A stretch of DNA of 64,000 bases from Gallionella sp. (GCA_028710525.1 JAQTTY010000002.1:62001-126000), one strand, 5' to 3'. Positions 28,296 to 41,322 are shown, numbered from the stretch's first letter. The notes: generated from the sequence alone by a model not told the origin. Numbers and translations are program-made.

Positions 28296-28336
28296 GGGCG
28301 CGACTAGAATGTCGTGCCCTTAACTGGGGCTTTTTT
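28296..28336 (+). terminator. possible attenuator after mlaB
   Basis: GGGCGCGAC (28296-28304) pairs with GTCGTGCCC (28311-28319) with one mismatch. The 3' arm's GCCC can instead pair with GGGC (327-330 of the 28 kb region), which directly precedes TTTTTT. The two hairpins exclude each other, so this may work as a weak terminator or as a switch. Confidence 0.45.
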
Positions 28337-28344
28337 AGTATCAT

Positions 28345-28376
28345 GCGCATCCTTTGTTCAGGCGATGCGCTTTTTT
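28345..28376 (+). terminator. intrinsic terminator between mlaB and ibaG
   Basis: GCGCATC (28345-28351) pairs with GATGCGC (28364-28370) across a 12-base loop and is followed by TTTTTT. It lies about 50 bases before the ibaG start, so ibaG-murA-his probably has some transcription of its own. Confidence 0.75.
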
Positions 28377-28427
28377 ATTGCTTCTGCTTTGAGTAGCCGA
28401 TCGCTGTATTTGTTACCCGTAAACTCC

Positions 28428-29923
<1,496 letters not shown>

Positions 29924-29935
29924 GAAGTCATATAG

Positions 29936-30574
29936 ATGATCACCATCGCTCTGTCCAAGGGACGAATCTTTGAAGAGACATTGCCGCTGTTGCAAGCGGC
30001 AGGCATTACTGCGCTGGAGGACCCAGAATCCTCCCGCAAGTTGATATTGGCAACAAATCGAGATGATGTGCGACTCATCATCGTGCGCGCCTCAGATGTA
30101 CCTACCTACGTGCAATACGGTGCGGCGGATATCGGCGTGGCGGGTAAGGACGTGCTGCATGAACATGGTGGTGCGGGACTGTATCAGCCGCTGGACCTGA
30201 ATATCGCCCGTTGCCGCATGATGGTTGCGGTGCGTGATGATTTCGACTACGAGGCGGCCGTCCGTCAAGGCGCTCGCCTGCGTGTGGCGACTAAGTATGT
30301 GCAAACTGCGCGGGAACACTTTGCATCCAAAGGTGTGCACGTGGACCTCATCAAATTGTACGGCTCTATGGAACTGGGCCCTTTGGTCGGTCTGTCTGAC
30401 GCTATCGTCGATCTAGTCAGCAGTGGCAATACCCTGAAAGCCAATCACCTCAAGGCGGTTGAGCATATCGCCGACATCTCGTCACGTTTGGTGGTTAATC
30501 AAGCTGCATTGAAATTGAAACGAGAATTGATCCAGCCCATGCTGGATGCTTTTGCTGGAGCGATAGCTAAATGA
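29936..30574 (+). CDS. hisG: ATP phosphoribosyltransferase, short form
   Basis: 212 residues. HisG joins ATP and PRPP in the first step of histidine synthesis. The family motif [20 protein letters not shown] is intact. This is the short form without the C-terminal regulatory domain, and in known systems it needs HisZ for activity and feedback; hisZ is not in the window. Its stop overlaps the hisD start as ATGA. Confidence 0.96.
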   Translation: MITIALSKGRIFEETLPLLQAAGITALEDPESSRKLILATNRDDVRLIIVRASDVPTYVQYGAADIGVAGKDVLHEHGGAGLYQPLDLNIARCRMMVAVRDDFDYEAAVRQGARLRVATKYVQTAREHFASKGVHVDLIKLYGSMELGPLVGLSDAIVDLVSSGNTLKANHLKAVEHIADISSRLVVNQAALKLKRELIQPMLDAFAGAIAK

Positions 30575-31869
30575 AGATACGTAAACTTTCCAGTCGCGAT
30601 GCGAACTTCAAAGATGATCTGACCAAGCTGTTGGCATTTGAAGAGACTGCTGATGATGTGCTGGAGTCTACAGTTGCGGCCATCTTGAAAGATGTCCGTG
30701 CCCGCGGGGATGCGGCTGTGTTGGAGTATACGGCGAAATTTGATCGCCTGCCCCTAGCAAGCGCACTGCAGATGGAGTTGCCAAAAAAAGAGTTGCAGGC
30801 AGCCTTTGTCGGTTTGCCAACTGAGCAACGTGTTGCGCTCGAAGCTGCGGCTCAGCGCGTGACTGAATATCACCAAAAGCAAATACAGGAATCCTGGAGT
30901 TATAAGGATGCCGATGGCACTTTGCTGGGGCAGCAAGTCACCCCACTGGATAGAGTAGGGCTGTATGTTCCAGGCGGCAAAGCTGCCTACCCCTCCTCGG
31001 TGCTGATGAACGCCTTGCCTGCTAAAGTGGCTGGTGTGGCGGAGTTGATTATGGTCGTACCCACGCCAGATGGAATCAAGAATCAGTTGGTACTAGCTGC
31101 GGCTTATCTTGCTGGTGTTGATCGAGTCTTTACCATAGGTGGTGCGCAAGCAGTCGCGGCACTCGCTTACGGTACCCAGACTATCCCCAAGGTTGACAAG
31201 ATTGTCGGTCCGGGGAATGCCTATGTAGCCTCGGCAAAGCGCCGTGTGTTCGGCGTATGTGGCATTGATATGGTGGCAGGTCCTTCTGAGATATTGGTGA
31301 TCTGCGACGGGAATACTGATCCTGACTGGATCGCGATGGATTTGTTCTCACAAGCTGAACATGACGAATTGGCGCAGGCGATTCTGATTTCTCCGGATGC
31401 GGCCTTTATCGATGCGGTCGCAGCGAGTGCGAATAGATTGTTGGAGCAGATGCCCCGCAAAGAGATCATCAAGACCGCATTACAGAATCGTGGCGCATTG
31501 ATACATGTTGCCGATCTGGATGAGGCTTGTGCAATCAGTAATCGCATCGCACCTGAGCATCTTGAATTGTCGGTCAATGATCCTCAGTATTATTTGAGTA
31601 AGCTTAAGCATGCAGGCGCGATCTTTATGGGCAAATACACTTCGGAGTCGCTCGGTGACTACTGTGCTGGCCCGAATCATGTTTTGCCTACTTCGGGTAC
31701 GGCTCGTTTTTCTTCGCCTTTAGGGGTGTATGACTTCCAGAAACGTAGCAGTCTGATCATGGTTTCCGAACAGGGCGCTAAGACTTTGGGTGCGATTGCA
31801 TCAACATTAGCGTTCGGCGAGGGATTGCAGGCGCACGCGCAGTCCGCCTTGTTTAGAGCGCACGTCTAA
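30571..31869 (+). CDS. hisD: histidinol dehydrogenase
   Basis: 432 residues. HisD oxidises L-histidinol to L-histidine in two NAD-dependent steps. Visible landmarks are [28 protein letters not shown] and IAPEHLEL with the catalytic Glu-His pair. Zinc ligands lie in [11 protein letters not shown] and [17 protein letters not shown]. In many betaproteobacteria hisC and the rest of the his operon follow; here the tRNA block follows instead, so the remaining his genes must be elsewhere. Confidence 0.97.
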   Translation: MKIRKLSSRDANFKDDLTKLLAFEETADDVLESTVAAILKDVRARGDAAVLEYTAKFDRLPLASALQMELPKKELQAAFVGLPTEQRVALEAAAQRVTEYHQKQIQESWSYKDADGTLLGQQVTPLDRVGLYVPGGKAAYPSSVLMNALPAKVAGVAELIMVVPTPDGIKNQLVLAAAYLAGVDRVFTIGGAQAVAALAYGTQTIPKVDKIVGPGNAYVASAKRRVFGVCGIDMVAGPSEILVICDGNTDPDWIAMDLFSQAEHDELAQAILISPDAAFIDAVAASANRLLEQMPRKEIIKTALQNRGALIHVADLDEACAISNRIAPEHLELSVNDPQYYLSKLKHAGAIFMGKYTSESLGDYCAGPNHVLPTSGTARFSSPLGVYDFQKRSSLIMVSEQGAKTLGAIASTLAFGEGLQAHAQSALFRAHV

Positions 31870-31931
31870 GTAGCAACTAAATCCGGTTCTGTAGGGATAA
31901 AAATTTGCTCGTAGAGCATATGCCACATAAA

Positions 31932-31956
31932 AATGCATAATTTCTGCATTATTTTG
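31932..31956 (+). terminator. weak AT-rich hairpin after hisD
   Basis: AATGCA (31932-31937) and TGCATT (31945-31950) form a six-pair stem, followed by ATTTTG. It may end the his transcript weakly, or its A/T-rich flanks may act as an upstream element for the tRNA promoter just downstream. Confidence 0.35.
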
Positions 31957-31967
31957 TTGAAATCTGT

Positions 31968-31996
31968 TTGACAGTAAAGCCTTCGATTGGCATAAT
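31968..31996 (+). promoter_or_regulatory. strong sigma-70 promoter of the tRNA-tuf operon
   Basis: A consensus TTGACA (31968-31973), a 17-base spacer and CATAAT (31991-31996) lie 15 bases before tRNA-Tyr. The stretch after the -10 box (TGTCGGC) is G/C-rich, the form of promoters under stringent control. Confidence 0.85.
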
Positions 31997-32010
31997 TGTC
32001 GGCTGTGTTT

Positions 32011-32095
32011 GGAGGGGTGGCCGAGTGGTTAAAGGCATCAGACTGTAAATCTGACCTCTTAGAGTACGAAGGTTCGAATCCTTCCCCCTCCACCA
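32011..32095 (+). tRNA. tRNA-Tyr (GTA)
   Basis: An 85-base cloverleaf with acceptor GGAGGGG/CCCCTCC, encoded CCA, a T arm GGTTCGAATCC and a long variable arm (class II, as for Tyr). The anticodon loop CTGTAAA at 32043-32049 gives anticodon GTA. Confidence 0.98.
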
Positions 32096-32156
32096 AGAAT
32101 TCTAGTTGTTTCAAGCTTGGATTAAGGGCTTGCAAGGGCCGTTTGGTCGGGAAGCT

Positions 32157-32230
32157 GCGGGTGTAGCTCAATGGTAGAGCAGAAGTTTTCCAAACTTACG
32201 ACGAGGGTTCGATCCCCTTCACCCGCTCCA
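32157..32230 (+). tRNA. tRNA-Gly (TCC)
   Basis: 74 bases, acceptor GCGGGTG/CACCCGC, encoded TCCA end. Loop TTTCCAA gives anticodon TCC. The first pair of the anticodon stem is a G-A mismatch, which is compatible with function. Confidence 0.97.
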
Positions 32231-32254
32231 GTTTGCAGTTTAGTTGGATTTGTC

Positions 32255-32329
<75 letters not shown>

Positions 32330-32374
32330 GTTTTGTTTTTTGTTATTAACGTTTGGCATTGATAAGGAATAGTC

Positions 32375-33565
<1,191 letters not shown>

Positions 33566-33584
33566 TAAAGATGTGAAGGGTGAG

Positions 33585-33631
33585 GGGAAGTGGTAAGGCC
33601 TAAGGTCTTGTTACTTCTCTTTCGTCTTTTT
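33585..33631 (+). terminator. long hairpin between tuf and tRNA-Trp
   Basis: Bases 33585-33600 pair with 33604-33619 over 16 positions without a gap (several G-U pairs), with a TAA loop. Then comes TTTCGTCTTTTT. It can act as a terminator or, since tRNA-Trp and secE follow within 150 bases, as an RNase III processing stem. Confidence 0.72.
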
Positions 33632-33641
33632 ATAGAGTTTT

Positions 33642-33717
33642 AGGCCAGTAGCTCAATTGGTAGAGTATCGGTCTCCAAAACCGAGGGTTGGGGGTTCGAG
33701 ACCCTCCTGGCCTGCCA
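33642..33717 (+). tRNA. tRNA-Trp (CCA)
   Basis: 76 bases, acceptor AGGCCAG/CTGGCCT, discriminator G, encoded CCA. Anticodon stem TCGGT/ACCGA and loop CTCCAAA give anticodon CCA. It is followed by secE-nusG, as in many proteobacteria. Confidence 0.98.
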
Positions 33718-33753
33718 AATTTAGTAGTTTAAAGTTGATCGGAATCATTGCGC

Positions 33754-34101
33754 ATGGCGGATAAAATTAAGTTGCTTGCCGCGTTCTTGCTGGTCGTTGC
33801 GGGAATTGTGGGTTTTTACGCGCTGCAAGATAGTGCGGCAGTGCTGAGATTGGCTTCTGTGCTGGTGGGCGTTGCGCTTGCTGGCTTTGTTGCGTCTTTG
33901 TCTGATGTGGGTAAGAGATTCTTTGCCTTTGGTAGGGATTCGGTTGCTGAGGCTAAGCGTGTGGTTTGGCCGACGCGCAAAGAGACTTTGCAGACAACGG
34001 GTGTGGTGATCTTGTTCGCGATTACGATGGCGTTGTTTCTCTGGGCTGTCGATGCGAGTCTGATGGTGATGGTTAACAAACTGATGGGACGGGGGGATTG
34101 A
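33754..34101 (+). CDS. secE: protein translocase subunit SecE
   Basis: 115 residues from the ATG at 33754; a TTG two codons earlier is too close to the GGA ribosome site. Three hydrophobic segments (about 5-24, 30-50 and 85-108) match the three-helix form of E. coli SecE. The conserved [19 protein letters not shown] cytoplasmic segment lies between helices 2 and 3. SecE clamps SecY in the translocon. Its stop overlaps the nusG start (TGATG). Confidence 0.95.
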   Translation: MADKIKLLAAFLLVVAGIVGFYALQDSAAVLRLASVLVGVALAGFVASLSDVGKRFFAFGRDSVAEAKRVVWPTRKETLQTTGVVILFAITMALFLWAVDASLMVMVNKLMGRGD

Positions 34102-34634
34102 TGGCCAAGCATTGGTATGTGGTTCATACGTACTCGCAGTTTGAGAAGAGTGTGCAGCGTGCGTTGACTGAGCGTATCGCTCGTGAAGGTATGCAAGAGC
34201 AATTCGGTCAGATACTGGTACCGGTTGAAGAAGTCGTGGAGTTGAAGTCTGGTCAAAAGAGTATCAGTGAGCGCAAGTTCTTCCCTGGTTATGTGTTGGT
34301 CGAGATGGAAATGACAGATGAATCTTGGCATCTAGTGAAAAGCACTGCCAAAGTGACTGGTTTCTTGGGTGGTTCTGCGATGAAGCCTACGCCTATCACG
34401 GCGAAGGAAGTGCAGAATATCATGGATCAGATGCAGGCCGGTGTTGAGAAGCCTAGGCCCAAGATATTGTTCGAGGTGGGTGAATCGGTTCGCGTCAAAG
34501 ACGGTCCGTTCACTGATTTCAATGGCTCTGTAGAAGAAGTCAATTACGATAAGAATAAGATTCGTGTGGCGGTGACCATCTTTGGTCGTTCCACGCCAGT
34601 CGAGCTGGATTTCGGCCAAGTAGAAAAGGCCTGA
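34101..34634 (+). CDS. nusG: transcription termination/antitermination protein NusG
   Basis: 177 residues. The NGN domain starts [16 protein letters not shown] and carries the [10 protein letters not shown] segment that binds RNA polymerase. The C-terminal KOW domain (about 128-177) has [16 protein letters not shown] and contacts Rho or S10. ATG at 34101 overlaps secE by one base. Length agrees with the usual 175-185. Confidence 0.97.
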   Translation: MAKHWYVVHTYSQFEKSVQRALTERIAREGMQEQFGQILVPVEEVVELKSGQKSISERKFFPGYVLVEMEMTDESWHLVKSTAKVTGFLGGSAMKPTPITAKEVQNIMDQMQAGVEKPRPKILFEVGESVRVKDGPFTDFNGSVEEVNYDKNKIRVAVTIFGRSTPVELDFGQVEKA

Positions 34635-34761
34635 AAAGCGGGAAGAGTAACTGGGGAACGCAGTCTGCAAGAAATTGCAGCTGGTGTTTCCCAGTTGCTA
34701 TTTCCCATGTTGGGGAGAGGCGGTACGCTTCGTTAGACCCGTTTAGTTAGGAGTAAGCAAC
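34635..34761 (+). promoter_or_regulatory. structured leader before rplK
   Basis: This spacer holds a long hairpin: AACTGGG (34649-34655) pairs with CCCAGTT (34690-34696), and inside it CTGCAA and TTGCAG close a GAAA tetraloop (34665-34680). A second hairpin (CCC/GGG around 34704-34715) follows. In E. coli the rplK leader carries the L1 binding site that represses rplKA. The structure here fits such a role in position, but I did not match the L1 motif. Confidence 0.5.
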
Positions 34762-35193
34762 ATGGCAAAGAAAGTAATAGGCTATATCAAGCTGCAAGTG
34801 CCAGCTGGTAAAGCAAATCCAAGTCCCCCAATTGGTCCTGCATTGGGTCAACGCGGTTTGAATATCATGGAGTTCTGCAAAGCGTTCAACGCGCAGACTC
34901 AAGGTGTAGAGCCAGGTCTGCCTATCCCAGTGGTTATCACTGCGTTCGCGGACAAGAGCTTCACCTTCATCATGAAGACGCCTCCAGCAACGATCTTGAT
35001 CAAGAAGGCTGCTGGTATCACCAAGGGTTCTAAGACACCTCATACGGATAAGGTTGGTAAATTGACTCGTGCGCAAGCCGAGGCGATCGCTACCACTAAG
35101 ATGCCTGATCTGACTGCTGCTGATATGGACGCCGCTGTGCGTACGATCGCAGGTAGTGCCCGTAGTATGGGTATCACTGTGGAGGGTATCTAA
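34762..35193 (+). CDS. rplK: 50S ribosomal protein L11
   Basis: 143 residues. L11 forms the GTPase-associated stalk base with 23S rRNA. The N-terminal [20 protein letters not shown] and the C-terminal RNA-binding domain with [17 protein letters not shown] are intact. A TTAGGAG site precedes the ATG. It is followed by rplA one base after the stop. Confidence 0.98.
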   Translation: MAKKVIGYIKLQVPAGKANPSPPIGPALGQRGLNIMEFCKAFNAQTQGVEPGLPIPVVITAFADKSFTFIMKTPPATILIKKAAGITKGSKTPHTDKVGKLTRAQAEAIATTKMPDLTAADMDAAVRTIAGSARSMGITVEGI

Positions 35194-35194
35194 T

Positions 35195-35881
35195 ATGTCT
35201 AAGCGTTATAAAGCTATCGCGGCGAAGATCGACCGCAACAAACTGTATCCAATCAACGACGCTTTGGCGATGGTGAAAGAGAATGCAGTAGCTAAGTTCG
35301 ACGAGTCCATCGATATTGCTGTGAATCTGGGCATCGACGCACGTAAATCCGACCAATTGGTACGCGGCTCTGTCGTGTTGCCTAAGGGTACTGGTAAGAC
35401 TGTGCGCGTTGCTGTGTTCGCACAAGGCCCTAAGGCTGAAGATGCTAAGGCTGCTGGAGCTGACATCGTTGGTTTCGACGATTTGGCTGAATCCATCAAA
35501 GCGGGCAATCTGAACTTCGACGTTCTGATCGCTAGCCCTGATGCGATGCGTCTGGTTGGTCAGTTGGGTCAGATCTTGGGCCCACGCGGTTTGATGCCTA
35601 ACCCTAAGGTTGGCACTGTTTCAGCTGACGTTGCGGGCGCGGTTAAGAATGCTAAGGCTGGTCAAGTTCAGTACCGTACCGACAAGAACGGTATCATCCA
35701 GTGCACTATCGGTCGCGCTTCATTCGCGCCTGAGGCGTTGCGTGAGAACCTGTTAGCTTTGATCGATGCTTTGAACAAGGCTAAACCAGCTGCTTCCAAG
35801 GGTGTATACCTGCGCAAGATCTCTGTATCCAGCACTATGGGTGCAGGCATTCGCGTCGAACAAGCTAGCCTGACTGCTTAA
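35195..35881 (+). CDS. rplA: 50S ribosomal protein L1
   Basis: 228 residues from the ATG at 35195. A frame open from 35156 overlaps rplK and adds unrelated residues. L1 forms the mobile stalk near the E site and in E. coli represses its own rplKA message. [14 protein letters not shown] in the second domain and the N-terminal basic region are conserved. Confidence 0.98.
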   Translation: MSKRYKAIAAKIDRNKLYPINDALAMVKENAVAKFDESIDIAVNLGIDARKSDQLVRGSVVLPKGTGKTVRVAVFAQGPKAEDAKAAGADIVGFDDLAESIKAGNLNFDVLIASPDAMRLVGQLGQILGPRGLMPNPKVGTVSADVAGAVKNAKAGQVQYRTDKNGIIQCTIGRASFAPEALRENLLALIDALNKAKPAASKGVYLRKISVSSTMGAGIRVEQASLTA

Positions 35882-36131
35882 TGCTGTAAAGAATCTGCCG
35901 GTATGCCTTAGGGCTACCGGCTAAAAGTTTTGGAATGCTGGCGTGTATGCAGCGTCCGAGACCGTAGGTGTGGCAGGGGAGACTCTGTTACTTAATCGAT
36001 AGAATCCTTGTGAATCTGTCTGCCCACGTAGATGGTGTGCCCGCGAGCAGGAAATATTCATCTCCTGACTCAAGGTCGCTGTTGTAAACGATGGGGTGCA
36101 CGAGAGTGCGTCCCAGATAATGGAGGAAGAC
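35882..36131 (+). promoter_or_regulatory. rplJL leader, L10-type autoregulatory RNA
   Basis: About 250 bases without a gene. A first hairpin joins GCCGGTA (35897-35903) and TACCGGC (35915-35921). Downstream, ACC (35961) pairs with GGT (36034), then an uneven internal loop (GTAG against GTAGAT), then GTG and GGCAG pair with CTGCC and CAC (36020-36027). A helix broken by such an uneven loop is the shape of the kink-turn that L10 binds in the known L10 leader (Rfam RF00557). Repression of rplJL by L10-L7/L12 is the expected role. Confidence 0.7.
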
Positions 36132-36629
36132 TTGAGTCTCAATCTGCAAGAAAAACAAGCGGTAGTAGCGGAAGTCAGTGCGCAAGTTGCATTGTCTCAA
36201 ACTATCGTTTTGGCAGAGTACCGTGGCATCGCAGTCGCTGACATCACCACTTTGCGCGCTAACGCTCGTAAATCTGGTGTGTATTTCCATGTGTTGAAGA
36301 ACACATTGGCGCGTCGTGCGGTTCAAGGTACGCCTTTCGAACCATTGGCTGAAAAGATGGTGGGTCCACTCGTGTATAGCATGAGTGAAGACGCTGTCGC
36401 TGCTGCCAAGGTGGTGTTCGATTTTGCCAAGACGAATGACAAGTTGGTGATTAAAGCTGGTGCAATGGGCGGTTCCATGATGTCTGCGGAACAAGTCGCT
36501 GTGTTGGCTGCTACACCAAGTCGTGATGAGCTGATTGCTATGTTGATGGCTACTATGAATGCGACGACTGCGAAGTTCGTACGTACTCTGGCTGCTGTTC
36601 GTGATAGCAAAGAAACCGTTGCTGCTTAA
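36132..36629 (+). CDS. rplJ: 50S ribosomal protein L10
   Basis: 165 residues, the same as E. coli L10. The start is TTG at 36132: it gives the family N-terminus [16 protein letters not shown] and sits five bases after GGAGG. ATG codons at 36096 and 36120 would add a foreign extension and overlap the ribosome site. L10 anchors the L7/L12 dimers on the stalk. The L10-type leader lies just upstream. Confidence 0.95.
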   Translation: MSLNLQEKQAVVAEVSAQVALSQTIVLAEYRGIAVADITTLRANARKSGVYFHVLKNTLARRAVQGTPFEPLAEKMVGPLVYSMSEDAVAAAKVVFDFAKTNDKLVIKAGAMGGSMMSAEQVAVLAATPSRDELIAMLMATMNATTAKFVRTLAAVRDSKETVAA

Positions 36630-36658
36630 TTTTTTAAATATTGTACTAGGAGAATAAA

Positions 36659-37033
36659 ATGGCTGTATCTAATGCTGACTTGATGGACGCTATCGCTGGC
36701 ATGACTGTGCTGGAACTGTCTGATCTGATCAAACAAATGGAAGAAAAGTTCGGCGTATCTGCTGCTGCTGTTGCAGTTGCTGGTCCTGCTGCTGGTGGTG
36801 GTGCTGCCGCTGCTGCTGAACAAACAGAATTCACCGTGATGTTGACTGGCGCTGGCGACAGCAAGGTTAACGTGATCAAGGTGGTTCGTACTATCACTGG
36901 TCTGGGCTTGAAAGAAGCTAAGGATTTGGTAGATAGCGCTCCTAAGGCTGTTAAGGAAGGCGTATCCAAGGCTGATGCTGATGCTGTAGCTAAGCAGCTG
37001 ATCGAAGCTGGCGCAACCGCTGAAATCAAGTAA
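36659..37033 (+). CDS. rplL: 50S ribosomal protein L7/L12
   Basis: 124 residues. The N-terminal dimer domain, an Ala/Gly-rich hinge (about 38-53, [15 protein letters not shown]) and the C-terminal factor-binding domain with [20 protein letters not shown] are all present. L7/L12 recruits translation factors. Start is supported by AGGAGA. A hairpin attenuator follows. Confidence 0.98.
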   Translation: MAVSNADLMDAIAGMTVLELSDLIKQMEEKFGVSAAAVAVAGPAAGGGAAAAAEQTEFTVMLTGAGDSKVNVIKVVRTITGLGLKEAKDLVDSAPKAVKEGVSKADADAVAKQLIEAGATAEIK

Positions 37034-37047
37034 GCTGTTGTGATGTA

Positions 37048-37077
37048 AAAAGGCTGACGGAAACCCGTCAGCCTTTT
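37048..37077 (+). terminator. rplL-rpoB attenuator hairpin
   Basis: A 13-pair perfect stem (37048-37060 with 37065-37077) with loop AAAC and a short T run. E. coli has a partial terminator at the same place that makes rpoBC less transcribed than rplJL. The rest of the 210-base spacer holds a small hairpin CTTTCG/CGAAAG (37190-37208) and no gene. Confidence 0.8.
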
Positions 37078-37245
37078 GCCGCTTGTAGAAGCCAGCGGAC
37101 AAGATTTGCTAAAAAGTACTTCTTGCCCCCTGTCTTTTAGTTCCGGCGTGACCCTTGGGTCGCGATAGTACTGGCAAGACCAACGCGAACTTTCGTGCAG
37201 TGCGAAAGCAAGCAAACTTCGTTTTCCCTTAATCGTGGAGATTAT

Positions 37246-40200
37246 ATGAGCTACTCTTTTACCGAGAAAAAACGTATTCGTAAAAGTTTTGCCAAGCGAG
37301 TCGGCGCCTTGCCGGTTCCTTTCTTGCTGACTACTCAGCTGGAATCCTTTGCAGACTTCTTACAAGCATATACGGCGCCTGATCAGCGTAAAAATTCGGG
37401 CCTGCAAGCTGCTTTCAATGGGATATTCCCAATCGAAAGCCACAATAAATATGCGCGTTTGGATTTCGTAAGCTATACCCTCGGTATGCCCCCGTTTGAC
37501 GTCAAAGAGTGCCAACAGCGCGGTTTGACCTATGCATCTCCACTGCGCGCACGCGTACGTTTGACCATCTTGGACAAAGAGGCTTCCAAGCCCACAGTAA
37601 AGGAAGTCAAAGAGCAGGAAGTCTACATGGGCGAAATGCCTTTGATGACTAACACCGGTTCGTTCGTGATCAACGGTACTGAGCGCGTTATCGTTTCCCA
37701 GTTGCACCGTTCGCCTGGTGTGTTCTTTGAGCATGACCGTGGTAAGACTCACTCTTCCGGCAAGTTGCTGTTCTCTGCTCGTATCATTCCTTACCGTGGT
37801 TCATGGTTGGATTTCGAATTCGATGCTAAAGACTATGTGTATTTCCGTATCGATCGTCGCCGCAAGATGCCGGTCACTATCCTGTTGCGCTCATTGGGCT
37901 TGAGCAACGAAGAAATCCTCAAGATGTTCTTCGAGTTCGATGCTTTCCATCTGGGCAAAAAGGGTATCCAGTTCGAAGTGGTTGCTGAGCGTCTGCGTGG
38001 CGACGTGGCCCGTTTCGATATCGTCAACAAGGCGGGTAAGGTCATCGTTGCGCAAGACAAGCGTATCACTGTGCGCCACATCCGTGAGATGCAAGAAGAC
38101 GGCATCACCAAGTTGGCCGTTTCCGAAGATTTCCTGATAGGTCGCGTATTGGCGACAAATGTAGTGGACAAGGATAGCGGCGAGATCATCGCTAATGCCA
38201 ACGAAGAGATCACAGAAGCACTGTTGCTGAAGTTGCAAGAATCCGGCATCACTAAGATCAATACGCTGTACACCAACGATCTGGATCATGGTGCATACAT
38301 CTCCCAGACTTTGCGTACTGACGAGACCGTTGATCAATGGACTGCACGCGTTGCAATCTATCGCATGATGCGTCCTGGCGAACCTCCTACCGAAGATGCG
38401 GTAGAAGGTTTGTTCAACGGCCTGTTCTTCAGCGACGAGCGTTATGACTTGTCTGTAGTTGGTCGTATGAAGTTCAACCGTCGCGTAGGTCGTGAAGAGT
38501 TGGTAGGCGCGCCTATCCTGTCTAACGACGATATCGTATCGGTAGTCAAGATCTTGGTTGACCTGCGTAACGGTCGCGGTGAGATCGATGATATCGACCA
38601 CTTGGGTAATCGTCGTATCCGCGCTGTGGGTGAGTTGGCTGAGAACCAGTTCCGCGCCGGTCTTGCGCGTGTAGAACGTGCAGTCAAGGAACGTCTGGGT
38701 CAAGCTGAAGCTGACAATCTGATGCCGCATGATCTGATCAATGCTAAGCCTATCTCTGCTGCAATCAAAGAATTCTTTGGTTCCAGTCAGTTGTCGCAGT
38801 TTATGGATCAGACCAACCCATTGTCGGAAGTCACGCACAAGCGTCGTATCTCAGCACTGGGCCCTGGCGGTCTGACGCGTGAGCGTGCAGGTTTCGAGGT
38901 ACGTGACGTACACGCGACCCACTACGGTCGTATGTGCCCTATTGAGACTCCTGAAGGTCCGAACATCGGTCTGATCAACTCATTGGCACTGTATGCACGC
39001 ACTAACGAATACGGTTTCATCGAGACGCCTTATCTGAAGGTTGAGAACAGCAAGACCACAGATCAGGTCGATTACCTGTCTGCGATTGAAGAAAGCAAGT
39101 TCACCATCGCTCAGGCGAATGCTGAATTGGACAAGAAGGGTCATTTCACCGACGAGATCGTATCTGCTCGTCAACACAATGAATTTATCTTGGCTGCGCC
39201 AGATAAGTTGGAGTACATGGACGTTTCGCCTTCACAGGTCGTGTCGGTTGCGGCTTCCTTGATTCCATTCTTGGAACATGATGACGCGAACCGTGCGTTG
39301 ATGGGTGCCAACATGCAACGTCAAGCTGTCCCATGTCTGCGTGCTGAAAAGCCGTTGGTGGGTACTGGCATCGAGCGCACTGTTGCGGTCGACTCTGGTA
39401 CTACCGTACAAGCATGGCGCGGTGGTCGTGTCGATTATGTCGATGCGGCTCGTATCGTGGTACGTGTGAACGATGATGAGACAACTCCAGGCGAAGCAGG
39501 TGTGGATATCTACAACCTGACTAAGTACACCCGTTCTAACCAGAACACCAACATCAACCAGCGTCCGTTGGTCAAGGTGGGTGATGTGTTGGGCCGAGGT
39601 GACGTGATCGCCGACGGCGCGTCTACTGACATGGGCGAATTGGCTCTTGGTCAGAACATGCTGGTCGCGTTTATGCCTTGGAACGGTTACAACTACGAGG
39701 ACTCGATCCTGATCTCCGAGCGCGTTTCTGCGCAAGATCGCTTCACATCTATCCATATCGAAGAGCTGACTGTGGTCGCTCGCGATACTAAGTTGGGTGC
39801 TGAAGAGATCACGCGCGATATTCCTAATCTGTCCGAAGTACAGTTGGGTCGTCTGGACGAATGCGGCATCGTGCACATTGGTGCAGAAGTAGTAGTCGGT
39901 GACGTGCTGGTTGGTAAGGTCACTCCTAAGGGTGAGACACAGTTGACGCCTGAAGAGAAGTTGCTGCGTGCGATCTTCGGTGAGAAGGCTTCTGACGTTA
40001 AAGATACCAGTCTGCGTGTGCCTGCTGGTAGCTCAGGTACGGTCATCGACGTGCAAGTGTTCACTCGCGAAGGTCTGCAGCGTGATGCACGTGCGCAACA
40101 GATCATCGATGATGAGCTGGCACGTTACAAGAAAGATCTGGCAGACCAGATGCGTATCGTTGAAGCTGACGTGTTTGCACGTTTGGAAAAACTGTTGCAC

Positions 40201-41322
40201 AACAAGGTTGCCAATGGCGGTCCTAAGAAGCTGGCCAAGGGTACCAAGTTGAACAAAGAATACTTGAGCAGCGTAGAACATCATCATTGGTTCGACATCC
40301 GTGTTGCCGATGAAGATATCGCTTTGCAACTGGAGCAGGTCAAAGAAGGTCTGGCGCAGAAGCGTGTCGAATTCGACGCTGCGTTCGAACTGAAGAAGAA
40401 GAAGCTGACACAGGGCGACGAATTGCAAGCCGGTGTACAGAAGATGGTCAAGGTGTATGTGGCGGTCAAGCGCCGTCTGCAACCTGGTGACAAGATGGCG
40501 GGTCGTCACGGTAACAAGGGTGTGGTTTCACGCATCGTTCCTGTGGAAGATATGCCTTACATGGCAGACGGTACGCCAGTAGACGTGGTATTGAATCCCT
40601 TGGGCGTTCCTTCCCGTATGAACATCGGTCAAATTCTGGAGACGCACTTGGGCTGGGCTGCCAAGGGTCTGGGCAAGAAGATCGACGACATGCTGCAGGC
40701 TAATGCGAAGATCACTGAGGTACGCAAGTTCCTCAACAAGATCTACAACCACCACAATGGTCAGACAGTCGATCTGGAATCTTTCAGCGACGATGAGATC
40801 ATCGAGTTGTGCCGCAACCTGACTAAGGGTGTGACATTCGCGACGCCGGTGTTCGACGGTGCGTCTGAAGAAGAGATCAAGTACATGTTGGAATTGGCTG
40901 ATCTGCCTACTTCCGGTCAGACCACATTGTTCGATGGTCGTACTGGCGAAGCGTTCGATCGCAAGGTCACCGTGGGTTACAAGCACGTGTTGAAACTGCA
41001 TCACTTGGTCGACGACAAGATGCACGCGCGTTCTACCGGCCCATACAGCTTGGTCACGCAACAGCCGTTGGGTGGTAAGGCGCAGTTCGGTGGTCAGCGT
41101 TTTGGTGAGATGGAAGTCTGGGCTTTGGAAGCTTATGGCGCGTCCTATACCTTGCAAGAGATGCTAACGGTCAAGTCCGACGACGTGGCCGGCCGTACCA
41201 AGGTTTACGAAAGCATCGTCAAGGGCGATCACAAGATCGATGCCGGTATGCCGGAATCGTTCAACGTGGTCATCAAGGAAATCCGTTCTCTGGCTATCGA
41301 TATGGATTTGGAGCGTCACTAA
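37246..41322 (+). CDS. rpoB: DNA-directed RNA polymerase subunit beta
   Basis: 1358 residues from the ATG at 37246 (start [18 protein letters not shown]), preceded by GGAG. A frame open from 37195 adds a non-conserved tail. The beta subunit forms one pincer of the polymerase. The rifampicin-binding region [20 protein letters not shown] and [10 protein letters not shown] are unchanged from the sensitive form. [10 protein letters not shown] near residue 1085 is the conserved catalytic-site segment. It is separated from rpoC by 83 bases. Confidence 0.98.
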   Translation: MSYSFTEKKRIRKSFAKRVGALPVPFLLTTQLESFADFLQAYTAPDQRKNSGLQAAFNGIFPIESHNKYARLDFVSYTLGMPPFDVKECQQRGLTYASPLRARVRLTILDKEASKPTVKEVKEQEVYMGEMPLMTNTGSFVINGTERVIVSQLHRSPGVFFEHDRGKTHSSGKLLFSARIIPYRGSWLDFEFDAKDYVYFRIDRRRKMPVTILLRSLGLSNEEILKMFFEFDAFHLGKKGIQFEVVAERLRGDVARFDIVNKAGKVIVAQDKRITVRHIREMQEDGITKLAVSEDFLIGRVLATNVVDKDSGEIIANANEEITEALLLKLQESGITKINTLYTNDLDHGAYISQTLRTDETVDQWTARVAIYRMMRPGEPPTEDAVEGLFNGLFFSDERYDLSVVGRMKFNRRVGREELVGAPILSNDDIVSVVKILVDLRNGRGEIDDIDHLGNRRIRAVGELAENQFRAGLARVERAVKERLGQAEADNLMPHDLINAKPISAAIKEFFGSSQLSQFMDQTNPLSEVTHKRRISALGPGGLTRERAGFEVRDVHATHYGRMCPIETPEGPNIGLINSLALYARTNEYGFIETPYLKVENSKTTDQVDYLSAIEESKFTIAQANAELDKKGHFTDEIVSARQHNEFILAAPDKLEYMDVSPSQVVSVAASLIPFLEHDDANRALMGANMQRQAVPCLRAEKPLVGTGIERTVAVDSGTTVQAWRGGRVDYVDAARIVVRVNDDETTPGEAGVDIYNLTKYTRSNQNTNINQRPLVKVGDVLGRGDVIADGASTDMGELALGQNMLVAFMPWNGYNYEDSILISERVSAQDRFTSIHIEELTVVARDTKLGAEEITRDIPNLSEVQLGRLDECGIVHIGAEVVVGDVLVGKVTPKGETQLTPEEKLLRAIFGEKASDVKDTSLRVPAGSSGTVIDVQVFTREGLQRDARAQQIIDDELARYKKDLADQMRIVEADVFARLEKLLHNKVANGGPKKLAKGTKLNKEYLSSVEHHHWFDIRVADEDIALQLEQVKEGLAQKRVEFDAAFELKKKKLTQGDELQAGVQKMVKVYVAVKRRLQPGDKMAGRHGNKGVVSRIVPVEDMPYMADGTPVDVVLNPLGVPSRMNIGQILETHLGWAAKGLGKKIDDMLQANAKITEVRKFLNKIYNHHNGQTVDLESFSDDEIIELCRNLTKGVTFATPVFDGASEEEIKYMLELADLPTSGQTTLFDGRTGEAFDRKVTVGYKHVLKLHHLVDDKMHARSTGPYSLVTQQPLGGKAQFGGQRFGEMEVWALEAYGASYTLQEMLTVKSDDVAGRTKVYESIVKGDHKIDAGMPESFNVVIKEIRSLAIDMDLERH

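Noticed and set aside
32157..32230. tRNA-Gly as a possible pseudogene because of a G-A mismatch in the anticodon stem
   Set aside because: All other stems, loops and the CCA end are intact, and a mismatch at this pair is tolerated in similar tRNA-Gly genes.
38770..38890. Rifampicin-resistance change in rpoB
   Set aside because: The Ser, Gln, Asp, His and Ser positions of the resistance region have the sensitive residues.
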